Of a stretch of 64,000 nt of DNA, positions 1 through 11,212 are shown in pieces. A program made the translations under genes and the position numbers. Within the stretch, counting starts at the first letter, position 1, and each line of letters opens with the position of its first letter. Under the pieces are notes generated by a model. The model did not search any database and was not told the DNA's origin. It saw only the letters and a program-made list of their open reading frames with translations. Source of the DNA: Macrotis lagotis (taxonomy: Eukaryota; Chordata; Mammalia; Peramelemorphia; Peramelidae); contig NC_133661.1 in assembly GCF_037893015.1 (NCBI RefSeq), positions 227,325,157 through 227,389,156 on the forward strand, in the 5' to 3' direction.

Positions 1-2507
1 AGCCACCAAATTCCAGATATTCTATGTCAATAAAAAAATCCTACCAAGGAAAGCCACTCATAATTTCAAAGAATTATGAAGCAAATATAAGAAAGGAAAG
101 AAAAGAGTGGAGTATAATATACCAGAAGACAAAACGTAAAAGGACTCTAGCCAAGAATAACTTAAACCCAATTTAATCATACAGGGTAAGAAAGCCCTTT
201 AATAGAATCTATGCCTTCTAAATATAGCTCTTGAGAAAACCTGAGCAGCAAATTTTGGAACCCTAATGCAAGTAAAACCCAGAAAGTTAAACAAACTTGA
301 TTAACTATAAAGAACAGGGAGGTTGGTGCTCAAGTTTGTTTTTTCAGAAACCATAATCTCTAAGACTCAATGAAGGAATTATAACATACAAACTCAGGGT
401 CTGGAACAGAGAGAAGAAAAATAAATGTTTTAGGGAAGGAATAAGGAGGAATAAGGAATTTTTAGTTATAGACAAACACAAGAGAAAAATACTTAAGCAT
501 GGATGTGGAAGTTAAGTGAATGGAGACTTCATGAACCTCCTTAGTATCTGTGCCAGGAACACTTATGTGAATCATTGAATTCTTAAATGGATTTTATCAG
601 GTCAGGATTTCTCTCCAAAGATTCATCTTGTAACACCAAGGCCTGCCCATACCTGTACTGCTTTTATCATTTGTAGTAGATCCAGTTAACACATGGATAT
701 AGAAGTAGAATCAAAGGCAGAAGAGAGAAGAGTGGAATTCAGCTAAGGAATTGCATTGAGAAGAGAGGGCAGTATAGATCAAAAAGGGGACTGACCTGGG
801 AAAATATCAAGGACTGCAGAGATTAGTGGTAAGGATATGGAGAACTTTTAGTGCAAAGAAGAACAAAGCTTCTTTGAACTTCAGGTGTCCTATCTCCTGC
901 AGTCCTATCTCCTTGAGGATAGAAGAATGAAGTCCTGCCATTCTATGATGAATAATTCTCATGCCTTCCATATGCCAATGACTCTGAACTGCTATAAATT
1001 AGCACCCATGTTGCAACCTTAAAATACTAATGTCTAGCAGTTCACTTCCAGCACACAATGGGTACTCATTCATGTTCATTAAAATTTTTTTTTCAGTATT
1101 CTGTTTGTCTCTTTGACAGGAGTCCAGACTGCTCATCTAAGATCCTTATGGACTGCAGATCCAAAGTATAAGGTTTGCCTGATGATCTAGAATCCCAGCT
1201 ACCCCTAAGTGACCAACCCTAAAGAGCATAATCCTCTTTTTTGAGAACCCCATATTTTGGAGGGCTTTTGATTTTGATTTTTTTCAAGTAAGCCTTATGA
1301 GTTTCAGAAACCCAGAGGAAATTTTTTGTGTTAACTTCCAGGTGGAATGCCCTATGTATTGTAGATATCTCTCAAAAAATGTATGATGCCTTACATGTTA
1401 AAGGATCTAGAAGAATTTTCCCCAGGAGAGTTTGGTTTCTCAGTAGAAAATGAGGAACTGATTTTCAGTAAACCTGAAGTTTTCTTTCCTTATTGGGAGC
1501 TCTTTAGACATCAAGCTTTTCCTCTAAATGGAGAAAGTTTTGATTTTCTTTCCATGTTTATTTTTATTTTTAATTGTTTTGTGGTTCAGACAAATCTTTG
1601 CAAGTAAGTCAGGCAAGAACCTAAGAATTTTGTGAAATGATATGTTTGCTAAAATTATGTAACAATATATTTGAGGGTAAATGTAACATTGTAGGTCAAC
1701 TGATTCGGTTACATGTTTACTCTCAGAGTGTAACGATAATTTTCAGATTATTTAAGAATGGTATATGAACTTTCTTGAAACTCCTTGGTACAAAGACTGG
1801 AAAAAAATCCTTGAGCCTCAAGAAGTGAGCTATCCAAAATTTGGGACTGAGGATTTTGCTATGAGCATCCCAGTTAATTTATTAGGGACAACAAAAGTTT
1901 AATCTGAGAGGAGAGAGCAGGAAGGTGTCACAATATGTTAGAAGCCTTGCATTAGTGAAGGGAATAGCATGAGGAGGGTTAGTAGAGGAATTGTGGGAGA
2001 TGAGTCTAGAAAAAAATCTCGACTCCTGGCTCTTATTATTATAATTATTTTTAAGAACATTCCTTTTCCTTACTCTAAGATCAAATTAAAATACTACCTT
2101 TGGTTTATAGAGTCTCTTTCGTGAGAAAAACTTCAAAGGCTTCACATTCTTTCATCCTTGCTTTCTGAGTACTGGGAAAGTACAGAAGCTGACTTGGCAA
2201 AAGACTTGGCAGATTAAAATTCACTCATTGAACTGAGAGTTGCCAAGGCATAATTTGTCAAGACACAGATCTCTGTCTATTTTCAGGCTAAACCTGTTAT
2301 TGATGTGGGGCTGATTGTCCTACTTCAGAAATCTTTTTCTAGGACTTTTCAATGGCCTATTGTCTGCTACCTAATCAACACAGCTGCCTCCTTAGAGTAG
2401 GTGGGAAAAATGATTGGGAATCACATCTATTGGAGCCTTCATTCATTAAATAAACATTTATTAACACTAGGGATTTGTTTAAAAATCTGCAGAGCTCCTC
2501 AGATCAT
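1..2507. other. Intergenic DNA, no gene recognised
   Basis: AT-rich DNA with no exon-like ORF. The longest open frame (1383-1607, 74 codons) resembles nothing I know. Around 2440-2470 a run rich in ATTAAATAAACATTTATTA looks like the 3' tail of an old L2-type LINE. The first 200 bases have an L1-like feel, but I could not place them. Confidence 0.5.
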
Positions 2508-3156
2508 TTGTTATTTTTGTTGTTCAGTAGTTCAATCATGTTTGATTCTTCATGATCCCACAGACCATAGCATCTCACTCAGCCCCTGTATCCTTCCACA
2601 TATCCCCAAATCTGTCCAAGTTCATGTTCTTTCCTTCCTTGACACTACCCAGTCATCTCATTCTCTGCTGTTTTCTTCTCCTTTTGCCTTCAATATTTCC
2701 CAATATCAGGATCTTTTCCAATAAATCCAATCTTTTCATTATCCTTAAATCTATTTATCACTTCATATTCATAAGGGAAGTTGTCTAGATAATACCTATA
2801 TGATTTGGTGGTTTTCCTAACTTTTTTCAATTTCAATTTGAATTTTTCAATAAACTCACAATCTGAATCATATTTTCATGTCTTGTTTAAGCTCTTTAGA
2901 GGTTTTCCACCTTTGGTTGCAAAAGTAGATCACCAAAAGGCAACATGTATAGAGTTGCCTTTTGGGTTGTTGAAAAAGAGTGTTTATTTTGATCAGTGAG
3001 TTAACTTGACAAGACTCTATTTGTCTCTGCTCTATATCAGTTTGTCCTCCAAGAACAAACTTCCAAGTCATTCTAATTATCCTTTGATTTCCTTTGTAAG
3101 CCTTCTAATCCCTGTGATGAATATGACATCTTTTTTGGGGGGGGGTGTTATTTCTT

Positions 3157-3310
3157 TTTTTAGGTTTTTTTTTCAAGGCAAACGGGGTTAAGTGGCTTGC
3201 CCAAGGCCACATAGCTAGGTAATTATTAAGTGTCTGAGACCGGATTTGAACCCAGGTACTCCTGACTCCAAGGCCGGTGCTTTTATCCACTACGCAACCT
3301 AGCTGCCCCT
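3157..3310 (-). mobile_element. WSINE1-type tRNA-derived SINE, perfect TSD
   Basis: A SINE in reverse orientation: a T-rich tail at 3157-3173, then the antisense of the TTGGGCAAGCCACTTAACC body, ending with the antisense tRNA-like head (CACCTAGCTGCCCC type). It is flanked by an exact 16-bp target duplication, GGGGGTGTTATTTCTT, at 3141-3156 and 3311-3326. It sits inside the RTE element, so it is younger than that. The tRNA-like head keeps A-box and B-box-like sequences (GGTTCAAATCC type). Confidence 0.93.
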
Positions 3311-3624
3311 GGGGGTGTTATTTCTTAAAAGTAACTGTAGGTCTTCATAGAATTGACCAACTTTGGCCTTTTCAGCATCAGTGGTTGAAACATAGAATCC
3401 CATTATTATGATGTTGAATACTTTGTCTTGAATTTGAACAGATACTATTCTGTCATATTTAAGATTATACCAGTGCTTTTCTCACTCTTTTATTGCTTAT
3501 GAGGGCTATTTTATTTCTTCTATGGGATTCTTGTCCATAGTAGTATATGAAATGTTCACCTGAATTAAATTTATTCATTCCCAGCCATTTAAGTTCAAAA
3601 TGTCATTTAAACTTTCCATGTCCT

Positions 3625-3782
3625 TTGGGGGCAGCTAGGTGGTGCAGTGGATAGAGCACCGGCCCTGGTGTCAGGAGTACCTGAATTAAAATTTGGCCTC
3701 AGACACTTAATAATTACCTAGCTGTGTGGCCTTGGGGAAGCCACTTAACCCTGTTTGCCTTGCAAAAACCTAAAAAAACCCC
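3625..3782 (+). mobile_element. WSINE1-type SINE
   Basis: Forward SINE beginning GGGGGCAGCTAGGTGGTGCAG and ending in an A-rich tail (TGCAAAAACCTAAAAAAACC). A 15-bp target duplication with one mismatch (AACTTTCCATGTCCT near 3610, AACTTTCCATCTCCT at 3783-3797) flanks it. It is the second SINE inside the same RTE copy and lies in the opposite orientation to the first. Confidence 0.92.
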
Positions 3783-4544
3783 AACTTTCCATCTCCTGCT
3801 TGACTTCATCTAGTTTATAGAGGTTGCATTCCAGGTTCTTATGCAATATTGATCTTCGCAGCATAGGACTTTCCTTTCATTACCACATATATCCACAGCT
3901 GAGCTTCCTTTTGGCTTTGGCCCAATTGCATCATTCTTTTCAGAGCCACTTGGTTGTTCTGCAATCTTCCCTTATAACTTGTTGGACACTTTCTGATCTG
4001 AGGGGCTCATACCCCTATGTCATGTCTTTTTGTCATTTTTATGCTGACCATGGAATTTTCTTGGCAAGGATATTTGAGTGATTTGCCACATTTGATCACC
4101 TCTTATCTGAATTCTTCACAATAACCTGTCCATTTTAGGTAATCTTGAACATCACAGCTCATCGTTTCATGGACTGCAGAAGCCCTTCTGCCATGATAAG
4201 GCAATGATTTAAGAGGGCTTTTATAATCTATTCATTTATTTTTAGTATTCCTTTTTTTTTAAATTTTGAGTTTCAAACTTTCTTCCTCCCTATCCATTGA
4301 GAAGACAAGCAATATACTAATTATACACATGAAATCATGTACCACAAATTTCTATATTAGTCATGTAACACACACACACATGCACAAACAAGAAAAATAA
4401 AGTGATAAAGTGTTAGTTCATTTTGTTCTCAGAGTTCAACAATTCTCTCCTTGGAAATAGACAGCATTTTTCATAATTAAGTGCTTTGGAATTATTCCAT
4501 ATCTTTCCAAAGGCTACTTACAACCCCACCCCCTTTTTATAATG

Positions 4545-4795
4545 TTCTTTCTTTAACTCTGCCTCTTGATACCCCTAACTCTCTCTAGAGCTCAGATCAA
4601 ATGTTACTTTCTGCAAGAAAACTTTTTTGATTCCTCGGGTTGTCAGTATCCCCTTGCAATTACACTGAATTTTGTTTTTAATATCTGTGTATTGTTCAAT
4701 TCCCTACCCTAATCCGCTCTTTGAGAGTAGGAACCATTTCATCTTTGTCTTTGAATCACTGGGTAAAGGATAAATGCATTCTTGTTTGAATTGAA
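4545..4795 (+). mobile_element. L2-type LINE 3' end
   Basis: Resembles the last part of an L2 ORF and 3' UTR: CTCAGATCAAATGTTACTTTCTGCAAGAAA-like sequence, then a TTTGAGAGTAGGAACCATTTC-like stretch typical of the L2 tail. It is diverged, with no open frame. Confidence 0.6.
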
Positions 4796-5287
4796 TCACC
4801 CAGGAAGTAAGTGGCTGGGGAAGAGTTTGAACTCAATTTTTCTGAATCCAAATGTGATTCCCTTTCCCCTTTATGCAATTGACATCATCACTCATATTTT
4901 TGAAGACTTCAATTATGTCCTTCCAAGTCTTCTAATAGACCAAAAGTTTATTAGGCATCTAATATGTGTGTATCACTGTATCAGGATTAAAAAGACAAAA
5001 ATAATAGTTACTGCTTTCAGGGAGCTTCCATTCTATTGGTGTAAGCAGCATGATAATATATAGTATGAGAGCATGCAAAACCTATAGAGTATGAATGCAA
5101 GATAATTATAGGAAAGGATTCAGAGGTCAGGAAAGGCTTTAATTTAGGAGGTAGAACTTGAACTGATTTCAAGATTGGGAATTCTAAGAGGCAGAACATC
5201 AAACTAAAAAGCAAAAACATCACCTTGCTGACAAAGGTCTGAATAGGCAAAGGTATGACTTTTCCATTAGCAAGGTATGAATGTGAG
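4796..5287. repeat. Diverged L2-like antisense repeat, no gene
   Basis: From about 4945 the sequence reads like the antisense L2 motif (tract with TTATTAGGCATCTAATATGTG, then CTTTCAGGGAGCTTCCATTCTA). The remainder is unassigned. The 93-codon frame at 4782-5063 has no resemblance to a protein. Confidence 0.4.
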
Positions 5288-5685
5288 AATTGAATTGTAA
5301 GGAAAGCTGAATACCACAGAATCAACACTTTTGAGTTATGGTGCTGGAGAATACTTTTGTGAGTTTCTTGGATAGCAAGAAAATCCAATCAGACAAACTC
5401 AAAGAAATTAATTTGGAGTATTCATTGGAAGGGCAAATACTGAAGCTAAAGCTTAAATACTTTTTCCATATACCAAGAAGACAGGACTCATTGGAAAACA
5501 CCCTGATGCTTGGAAATATTAAAGGCAAAAGGACAGCAGAGGATGAGATGAATAGTGTCTTAGAAGCAAGAAACATGAACTTGGACAGACTTTGGTAGAT
5601 AGTGGAAGGATACAAGGGCCTGAGGTGCTGTGATCCATGGGATCCTGAAGAGTCAAGCATGACTGAATAACAAAAAATTTGCAAA
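5288..5685 (+). mobile_element. RTE-clade LINE (BovB-like) 3' end
   Basis: The frame at 5338-5598 (86 codons) aligns with the C-terminal end of the BovB RT protein: SLEGQILKLKLKYFFHIPRR, then DSLENTLMLGNIKGKR, then an ED/EM pair, as in the family pattern DSLEKTLMLG...RQRMRW. It ends in the RTE tail (CTGAAGAGTCAAGCATGACTG). It shares its last ~240 bases with the minus copy at 2512-2740. It is 5'-truncated and has lost function. Confidence 0.8.
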
Positions 5686-6128
5686 GCAAAATCATGGAAG
5701 CAGGAGCTGGAATGTGTGTTGCAAGAATAGGAAGCAGGCTAATTTGATTTTAAATTAATGGGATGAGTATATATGCAAATAAACAAATGCAAAGTATATA
5801 CAAAGCATTATTTCCTGTAAAGAGAACTCTGATAATGAAATAGATCCAGAAAAGCCTTAGGTAGGAAGTGGCCTTTGAATTGAACCTTGAAGAAAGCTAG
5901 GCTGTATGAAGATAGCTATTTGAAATTGCAATAAGGAGGGAAACCATGTCAAACATAGGGACTCCTATGCAGAGATATGCCCACTTAGCATAGTACCTAG
6001 TACATAGATAAATGAATGAATGGATAATCATTTATTAATTTATTAATGGATATTTATTAATGGATATCATTTATTAATGACTGACCAAAATAGGATGTCA
6101 TATACATGATTCAGAGTGTGGATCAGCT
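5686..6128. other. No gene or clear repeat
   Basis: AT-rich spacer. A short local repeat of ATTTATTAATGG-like units lies at about 6028-6080. The stretch around 5840-5960 may be an old L2 or MIR relic. Confidence 0.4.
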
Positions 6129-7534
6129 TATTCGCAATATGGAATGCATCGTGGGGGGAGAAATATGAAGAATATCCACCTCAGGATCTGTCTTCTGAGA
6201 TCTTGGGTGAGTCCAGGCAAAGACGGCAGACTCTGCCTGGAGCACTGGACCCCTGAGAGCTTGAGAGCCTGGATCAGTCAGGGATTAGCCTGATTAGGGG
6301 TGCAGCTGGAGCCCAGGACACTGAGGGCCTGAGAACTGACAGGCTTGATTAGCTGTGGGGCTAGAGCCTGGTCAACTGCAGGGGCTTGGGTCAAATAGGG
6401 AGTAGAGGCATTGGTGCTGGTGCTGACCCTTGGGAGTTTGCCGGCAGGGCTAGAGGGAGAGTTCCTGTGCAGAAGAGCTGCAGACATCATCCCTGGGCTC
6501 CTCTGGTCAAGAGAAACTCAGAGTCCACACCTACATTTTAGCTGAAGCCTCTTCCCAGAGCAAACACAGTTGCATACTACCTCTGCCCTAAGCTAAGGCA
6601 GAGTAGCAGAACCACCTCAGCTGACAATAGGAAGAGTGATCACCTCACCCCAGGGTAAAGCTCACTATTGATTGAAGACAAAAGTATTTAACAGCTTCAA
6701 TCACTCCCTCCAAGCCAAAGGAGAGGGCCTCAATCACAAACACTCCAGAGAAAGCAACCAGCACCCCTACTGACCAGCTGGAGATATTGCACTCAGTGAG
6801 CAAAACCTCTAGCACAACCTACTGACCAGCTGGAGATATTACACTCAGTGAATAAAGCCTCTAGGGATCCCAACACCAAACCCCTCTGAACCAGTCCCTC
6901 CCCAACACAAGTTTTTAGGATAATAAAGAAAGACCAGCACAAAGGAGGTCTATAGAAAAATTCTTGGAAGGAAAAGACACTAACTCAGAGAGACTTAGAA
7001 CCTCTGAGGAGAATATGACCTGCTGTCCAGCACAGAAAAACTTCCTTCAGGAAATAAGAAGGAATTTAAAAATCAATTGGAAAATTTGGGAGAGAAAATT
7101 AACAACTTGCAACAAGAAAACAATTCTCTCAAAACCTTAATTGGTCAAATGGAAAACTATTACAAAAATAGAAATGACCAATTGGAAAGGGAGTTGCAAA
7201 AGATAAATGAAGAAAATTCTTCTCTAAAAAAAAAGAATGGAGTCTGTGGAAACTAATGACTTCATGAGACAGCAAAATTCTGTTAAACAAAACAAAAAAA
7301 ATAGAAAAAAATAGAAGAAAATGTAAAATATCTCATCAACAAAACCACTGACCTTGAGAATAGATTGAGAAGGAACAGCCTGAGAATTATAGGTTTCCCT
7401 GAAAGCATTGAAAAGAAAAAAAAACTTGGACTTAATATTACAGGATTTAGTAATGGAAAAATGCCCTGTTATCATGGAACCAGAGGGCAAAAATAGTTAT
7501 TGAGAGAATATATTGATCCCCTCTGGATCCTAAA

Positions 7535-7885
7535 GTGAAAACACCAAGGAATGTTGTGGCCAAATTCCAGAACTATCAGATAAAAGAGAAAATCCTTCAA
7601 GCAGCCAGAAAGAAACAATTTAAATACCAAGGAGCCACAGTAAGGATTTCACAGGACCTGGCTGCATCAACATTAAAGGATTCAAGGGCCTGGAATGAGA
7701 TATTCGGAAGAGCAAGGGAGCTTGGAATGCAGCCAAGAATCCACTATCCAGCAAACCTGAACCTTCTCTTTCAGGGGAAAAGATGGACATTTAACGAAAT
7801 GGAAGACTTCCAACGATTCCTGATGAAAAAACCAGAGCTAAATACAAAATTTGGACATCAAACAGGAGGTTCAAGGGACACATAA
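7535..7885 (+). pseudogene. L1 ORF1 C-terminal remnant
   Basis: 116-codon open remnant of the L1 ORF1 RNA-binding and chaperone protein. It carries FQNYQIKEKILQAARKK, then FKYQGATVRISQDLAAST, and a family-like R-ARELG segment followed by RIHYPANL. This is the RRM-to-C-terminal-domain part of ORF1p. The N-terminal coiled coil upstream is out of frame. The L1 at 60-63.6 kb has the matching peptide FQNYQIKEKILQATRKK on the minus strand. A relic, not a host gene. Confidence 0.85.
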
Positions 7886-8304
7886 AAAGAGGTTTAAAAA
7901 AGAGGGTAAAGGAAAAAAAAACTGCTATCCAATAAAATGAAACTGGCTATATCCCATCATGGGAAAAAGATTCTCATAACTCTTGAGAATTGTAATTCAA
8001 TTAGAGAGAATATAGTAAGCCAGAAGTGATGGATACTCAGGATTTTCTATGACTTAGAATAATTTAAAAATACTTCCTCCTTTAAAAAGGGAGACAGAAA
8101 GGAGATGGGAGGAGACAGGGGATTGAATGGGAATAAATCTCATTATATTAACAGGTACAAAAGATCTATTGTAATAGAGGGGAAGAAGGGAGGAGATGAG
8201 AAACACCTGAATCTTCTTCTCATCAGACTTAGCTTAAATTTAACTTACACACACACACACACACTCAGTTAACTTAAAAAAAATATCTTACCTTTCAAGT
8301 TTTA

Positions 8305-8480
8305 AAATGGGGAAAAGGGGAGGGGGGTGGACACGGGCGGGGGGGAGAAAAGGGAACTAACAGAAGGAAGGGAAGGGAAAAGGGAAAAAGGGAAAGGGGA
8401 AAGAAAGGGGAGGGGGTGGTTATAGGAGGGCAAACACACTGGAGGTGGTGGTCTTCAGAAACAAAATACTGGGGAATATG
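8305..8480 (+). repeat. G/A-rich inter-ORF tract of L1
   Basis: Purine tract between L1 ORF1 and ORF2 with repeated runs of 3-7 G separated by short A-rich loops, densest at 8307-8345. This pattern can form G-quadruplexes. The other two L1s that keep this region have the same type of tract (61360-61535 and about 16260-16480, both as pyrimidines on the plus strand). Confidence 0.7.
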
Positions 8481-8814
8481 GATAAAGGGGGAAAAGGGGG
8501 GGAATACAAACAGAGGGAAGATAGCATGGAGGGCAATAAAGAGCTAGTAATTATAACTTTGAATGTGAATGGGATAAACTCTCCCTTAAAATGTAAGTGA
8601 ATAGCAGACTGGATTAAAAATCAGAATCCTACATTGTGCTGCTTACCAAAAATTCATTTGAAGCAGAGAGATACATATAGAGTAAAGGTAAAAGGTTGGA
8701 GCAAAATATATTTTGGATCAGCTGAAGTGACTTGACAATTGTAAAATTCTTATGAATTCCAAGGAAAGTACTTTACAATATAATGCTTTATAAATAATAT
8801 CTCAGGGGCAGCTA

Positions 8815-8953
8815 GATGGCGCAGTGGATAGAGCACCAGTCCTGGAGTCAGGGGTACTTGAGTTCAAATCCAGCCTCAGACATTTAATAATTACCTAGCT
8901 GTGTGGCCTTGGGCAAGCCACTTAACCCCATTTGCATTGCAAAAAAACCAAAA
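8815..8953 (+). mobile_element. WSINE1-type SINE
   Basis: Starts GGGGCAGCTAGATGGCGCAG and ends GCATTGCAAAAAAACCAAAA. Target duplication AAATAATATCTCA (8802-8814) and AAATACTATCTCA (about 8955-8967), one mismatch. Confidence 0.92.
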
Positions 8954-8957
8954 CCAA

Positions 8958-9165
8958 ATACTATCTCACTTAATTCTCATAACAATAATGCAGGTTAAGT
9001 GCTATTTTTAATCTTCATTTAACAGTTGAGGAAACTGAGGCAAATAGAAGTTTAGTGTCTTGTTCAAGTCATATAGTGAGTAAGTATAAGGGGTTGAATT
9101 TGAACTCAGGTCTTTTTTACTCCAGACCCAGTGTTCTGTGCAATGTACCACCTAGCATCCTCTGA
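8958..9165 (-). mobile_element. MIR-type CORE-SINE
   Basis: Antisense MIR pattern: CTCATAACAATAATGCAGGTTAAG, then GTTGAGGAAACTGAGGCAAA, then TTGAACTCAGG. Diverged and old. Confidence 0.7.
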
Positions 9166-9804
9166 AGGCAATACTTATAAATATCTTGATCTCTTCCAGA
9201 CAAAATTAATAAGCATTAAGTATAAAATAATAATAATAATAATAATAATGATAGAAGTGTGTCTGTGAATGTCAAGATGTATTGAAATCTTAGAGTCAAC
9301 ACTGAAAAGAAAAATCACATAAAAGCAATTAATGCCTTTTCAATTTCAGTCTTTTTTGGGGGGCAATATAAGGCAACATACACTTTTGAGATTGTAAGTA
9401 ATAATTGATTTAGAAACTACCCCAGCTAAAACCTCATGAAACATGGGGTACATCACCCTAAATCAGCTATAGAAAAATGCACCCTTTCTTACCAGAAAGA
9501 AAGGAAAGGTTTTTAAGAACTTGATAAGCAATTTTAAAAATTACAAAAATACTTTGGGAACTACAGACATTACTTTGAGCAATAATAAAGGCTAGCATTT
9601 GGCATATGCCACTGGATTTGTTGCATAGAACCAAAAGTGATTTATCTCCCAAGAGAGAGATGGAATGGAATCAAAAGACCCTTTAGTAGTAATATCCACA
9701 GGAATTCCATCAAAGAAGCATGGAACAAATGATTGTCTTGTGGCTTTCTATATTAGAAACAGAAGGATGTATTCTGTGCTAAATTTTTGCAGCTTGCAGT
9801 TTGT
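9166..9804. other. No gene recognised; (AAT)n at 9226-9249
   Basis: Intergenic sequence with a short AAT microsatellite. Two small open frames (9467-9652 minus, 9665-9910 plus) look like chance; the second runs into the TG repeat. Confidence 0.5.
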
Positions 9805-9806
9805 CT

Positions 9807-9841
<35 letters not shown>
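9805..9841 (+). repeat. (TG)n microsatellite
   Basis: About 14 uninterrupted TG units preceded by an imperfect GTGTGAG start. Confidence 0.95.
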
Positions 9842-9843
<2 letters not shown>

Positions 9844-9875
9844 AGCACCATTTATATGTACCAGAAATTCATTAT

Positions 9876-9985
9876 CTTTTATCAACTGCCAGATGATATG
9901 TCAGTTTTGATTATTATGATTCTCAGATTCACTTATTCAGTCCTAACTTTTCTCCTGACCTCGTTTTGAGTCTTCAATTGCTTTT
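9876..9985 (+). mobile_element. L2 LINE fragment (RT region)
   Basis: Matches the L2 ORF stretch around ATTCTCAGATTCACTTATTC, followed by CTCCTGACCTCG. The same region is seen at 32270-32340 and 50870-50930. Confidence 0.65.
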
Positions 9986-10059
9986 TACACGTCTTAGCCA
10001 AGACAGTACTAATTCTTCTTCCATGTTAAAGAATTTCTGGTACTTTAAGAAAGCTACCT

Positions 10060-11165
10060 CTCCACAGACAAAACCACTATAACCAAGATCAAGAGAAATT
10101 TAATAAATTGGGGAAACAATTTTTACAACTAGCATTTCTGACAAAGGACTAATTTCTAAAATATAAAGAACTGCGTCAGATTAAAAAAAACAAGCCATTC
10201 CTCAATTGACAACTGGTCAAAGGCTATGCAAAGGCAATTTACAGATGAGGAGATCAAAGTTATCCATAGTCATGTGAAAAATTGCTCTAAATCACTACTT
10301 ATTAGAGAAATGCAAATTAAAGCATCTCTGAGGTACCACCTCACACCTCTTAGACTGGCCAACATGACCAGAAAGGACAATGATCAATGTTGGAAGAGAC
10401 GTGGGACATCTGGGACATTAATGCATTGTTGGTGGAGCTGTGATTGCATCCAACCTTTCTGGAGAGCAGTTTGGAATTATGACCAAAAGGTAACAAAAAT
10501 GTGCATACCCTTTGATCCAGCAATACCACTACTGGGTCTATATCCTGAAGAGATGATGAAAAGGGTAGAAACATCACTTGTACAAAAATATTCATAGCAG
10601 CCCTGTTGGTGTCAAAGAATTGGAAATTGAATGAATGTCCATCAATTGGGGAATGACTGAACAAATTGTGGTATATGTATGTCATGGAACACTATTATTC
10701 TATTAGAAACTAGGAGGGATGGGAATTCAGGGAAGCCTGGAAGGATTTGCATGAACTGATGCTGAGCCAGATGAGCAGAACCAGAAGAACATTGTACACC
10801 CTAACAGCAACATGGGGGTGATGATCAACCATCACTGCAACCATCAGTGCAACCATCAGGCACAATTTTGGGGTATCTGTGGTGGATAATACCATCTGTA
10901 TCCAAAGAAAGAATTGTGGAATTTGAACAAAGATCAAAAACCTTTAATTTAAAAAAATCCCCATTATCTTATGTAATTTCGCTATATCATATTTTACTTT
11001 TTCCTTAAGGATATGATTTCTCTCATCACATTCAACTTAGATCAATGTATATGATGGAAACAATGTAAAGACTAACAGACTGCCTTCTGTGGGGGGTGGG
11101 GGAGGGAAGTGAGATTAGAGGAAAATTGTAAAATTCAAAATAAATTAATTAAATTTAAAAAAAGC
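10060..11165 (+). mobile_element. L1 LINE 3' end, 5'-truncated
   Basis: End of L1 ORF2 plus 3' UTR. The frame at 10226-10597 gives MHCWWSCDCIQPFWRAVW and CIPFDPAIPLLGLYPEE, the conserved L1 ORF2 cysteine-rich C-terminus (CWW...IPxDPAIPLLGxYP). It is followed by a marsupial L1 3' UTR ending in an AATTAAATTTAAAAAAA tail. The first ~5 kb is missing. Confidence 0.9.
10226..10597 (+). pseudogene. L1 ORF2 C-terminal remnant
   Basis: 123-codon relic of the L1 endonuclease/RT protein C-terminus. The usual C-C-H-C spacing is only partly kept. The minus-strand L1 at 13.1-18.6 kb carries the homologous piece at 13590-13940 (CILFDPTIPLLNLYLKE). Not a host gene. Confidence 0.85.
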
Positions 11166-11212
11166 TCCCCCCCCCCATGAATCTTTTCTTTTCCAGGCTA
11201 AACAGCCCTAGT

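Larger units (their letters stand above)
2508..4213 (-). mobile_element. RTE-clade LINE (BovB-like), 3' part
   Basis: Read on the minus strand, this matches the 3' part of a BovB-type RTE retrotransposon: the C-terminal end of the RT-bearing ORF and the short 3' tail. The 3' end is at about 2508, next to a GTTCAGTAGTTCAATCATG-type motif, the hallmark RTE tail also borrowed by MAR1 SINEs. The 5' side fades out near 4213 after a stretch like the BovB segment around AAGGCAACATGTATAGAG. Two SINEs (3157-3310 and 3625-3782) interrupt it, leaving about 1.4 kb of RTE sequence. All frames are broken. A second, shorter copy in the opposite orientation lies at 5288-5685 and aligns to the 2512-2740 part. 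Confidence 0.75.
6129..8735 (+). mobile_element. L1 LINE: 5' region, ORF1 and start of ORF2, 3' missing
   Basis: Forward L1 with a GC-richer 5' region (about 6180-6980), a coiled-coil-coding ORF1 region (about 6990-7885), a purine-rich inter-ORF spacer (7886-8540), and the first ~190 bases of ORF2. These encode the endonuclease start, like ITLNVNGINSPLK and then KGWSKIYF. It then stops near 8735 with no 3' UTR and no poly(A). Frames are broken, so the element is dead. The 5' region has a ~57-bp tandem duplication (6768-6866, CTGACCAGCTGGAGATATT twice). The exact 5' end is unclear. Confidence 0.8.

Noticed and set aside
8815..8953. tRNA gene, because of A- and B-box-like sequences in the SINE heads
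   Set aside because: The heads do not complete a cloverleaf and have A-rich tails with target duplications; they are tRNA-derived SINEs.
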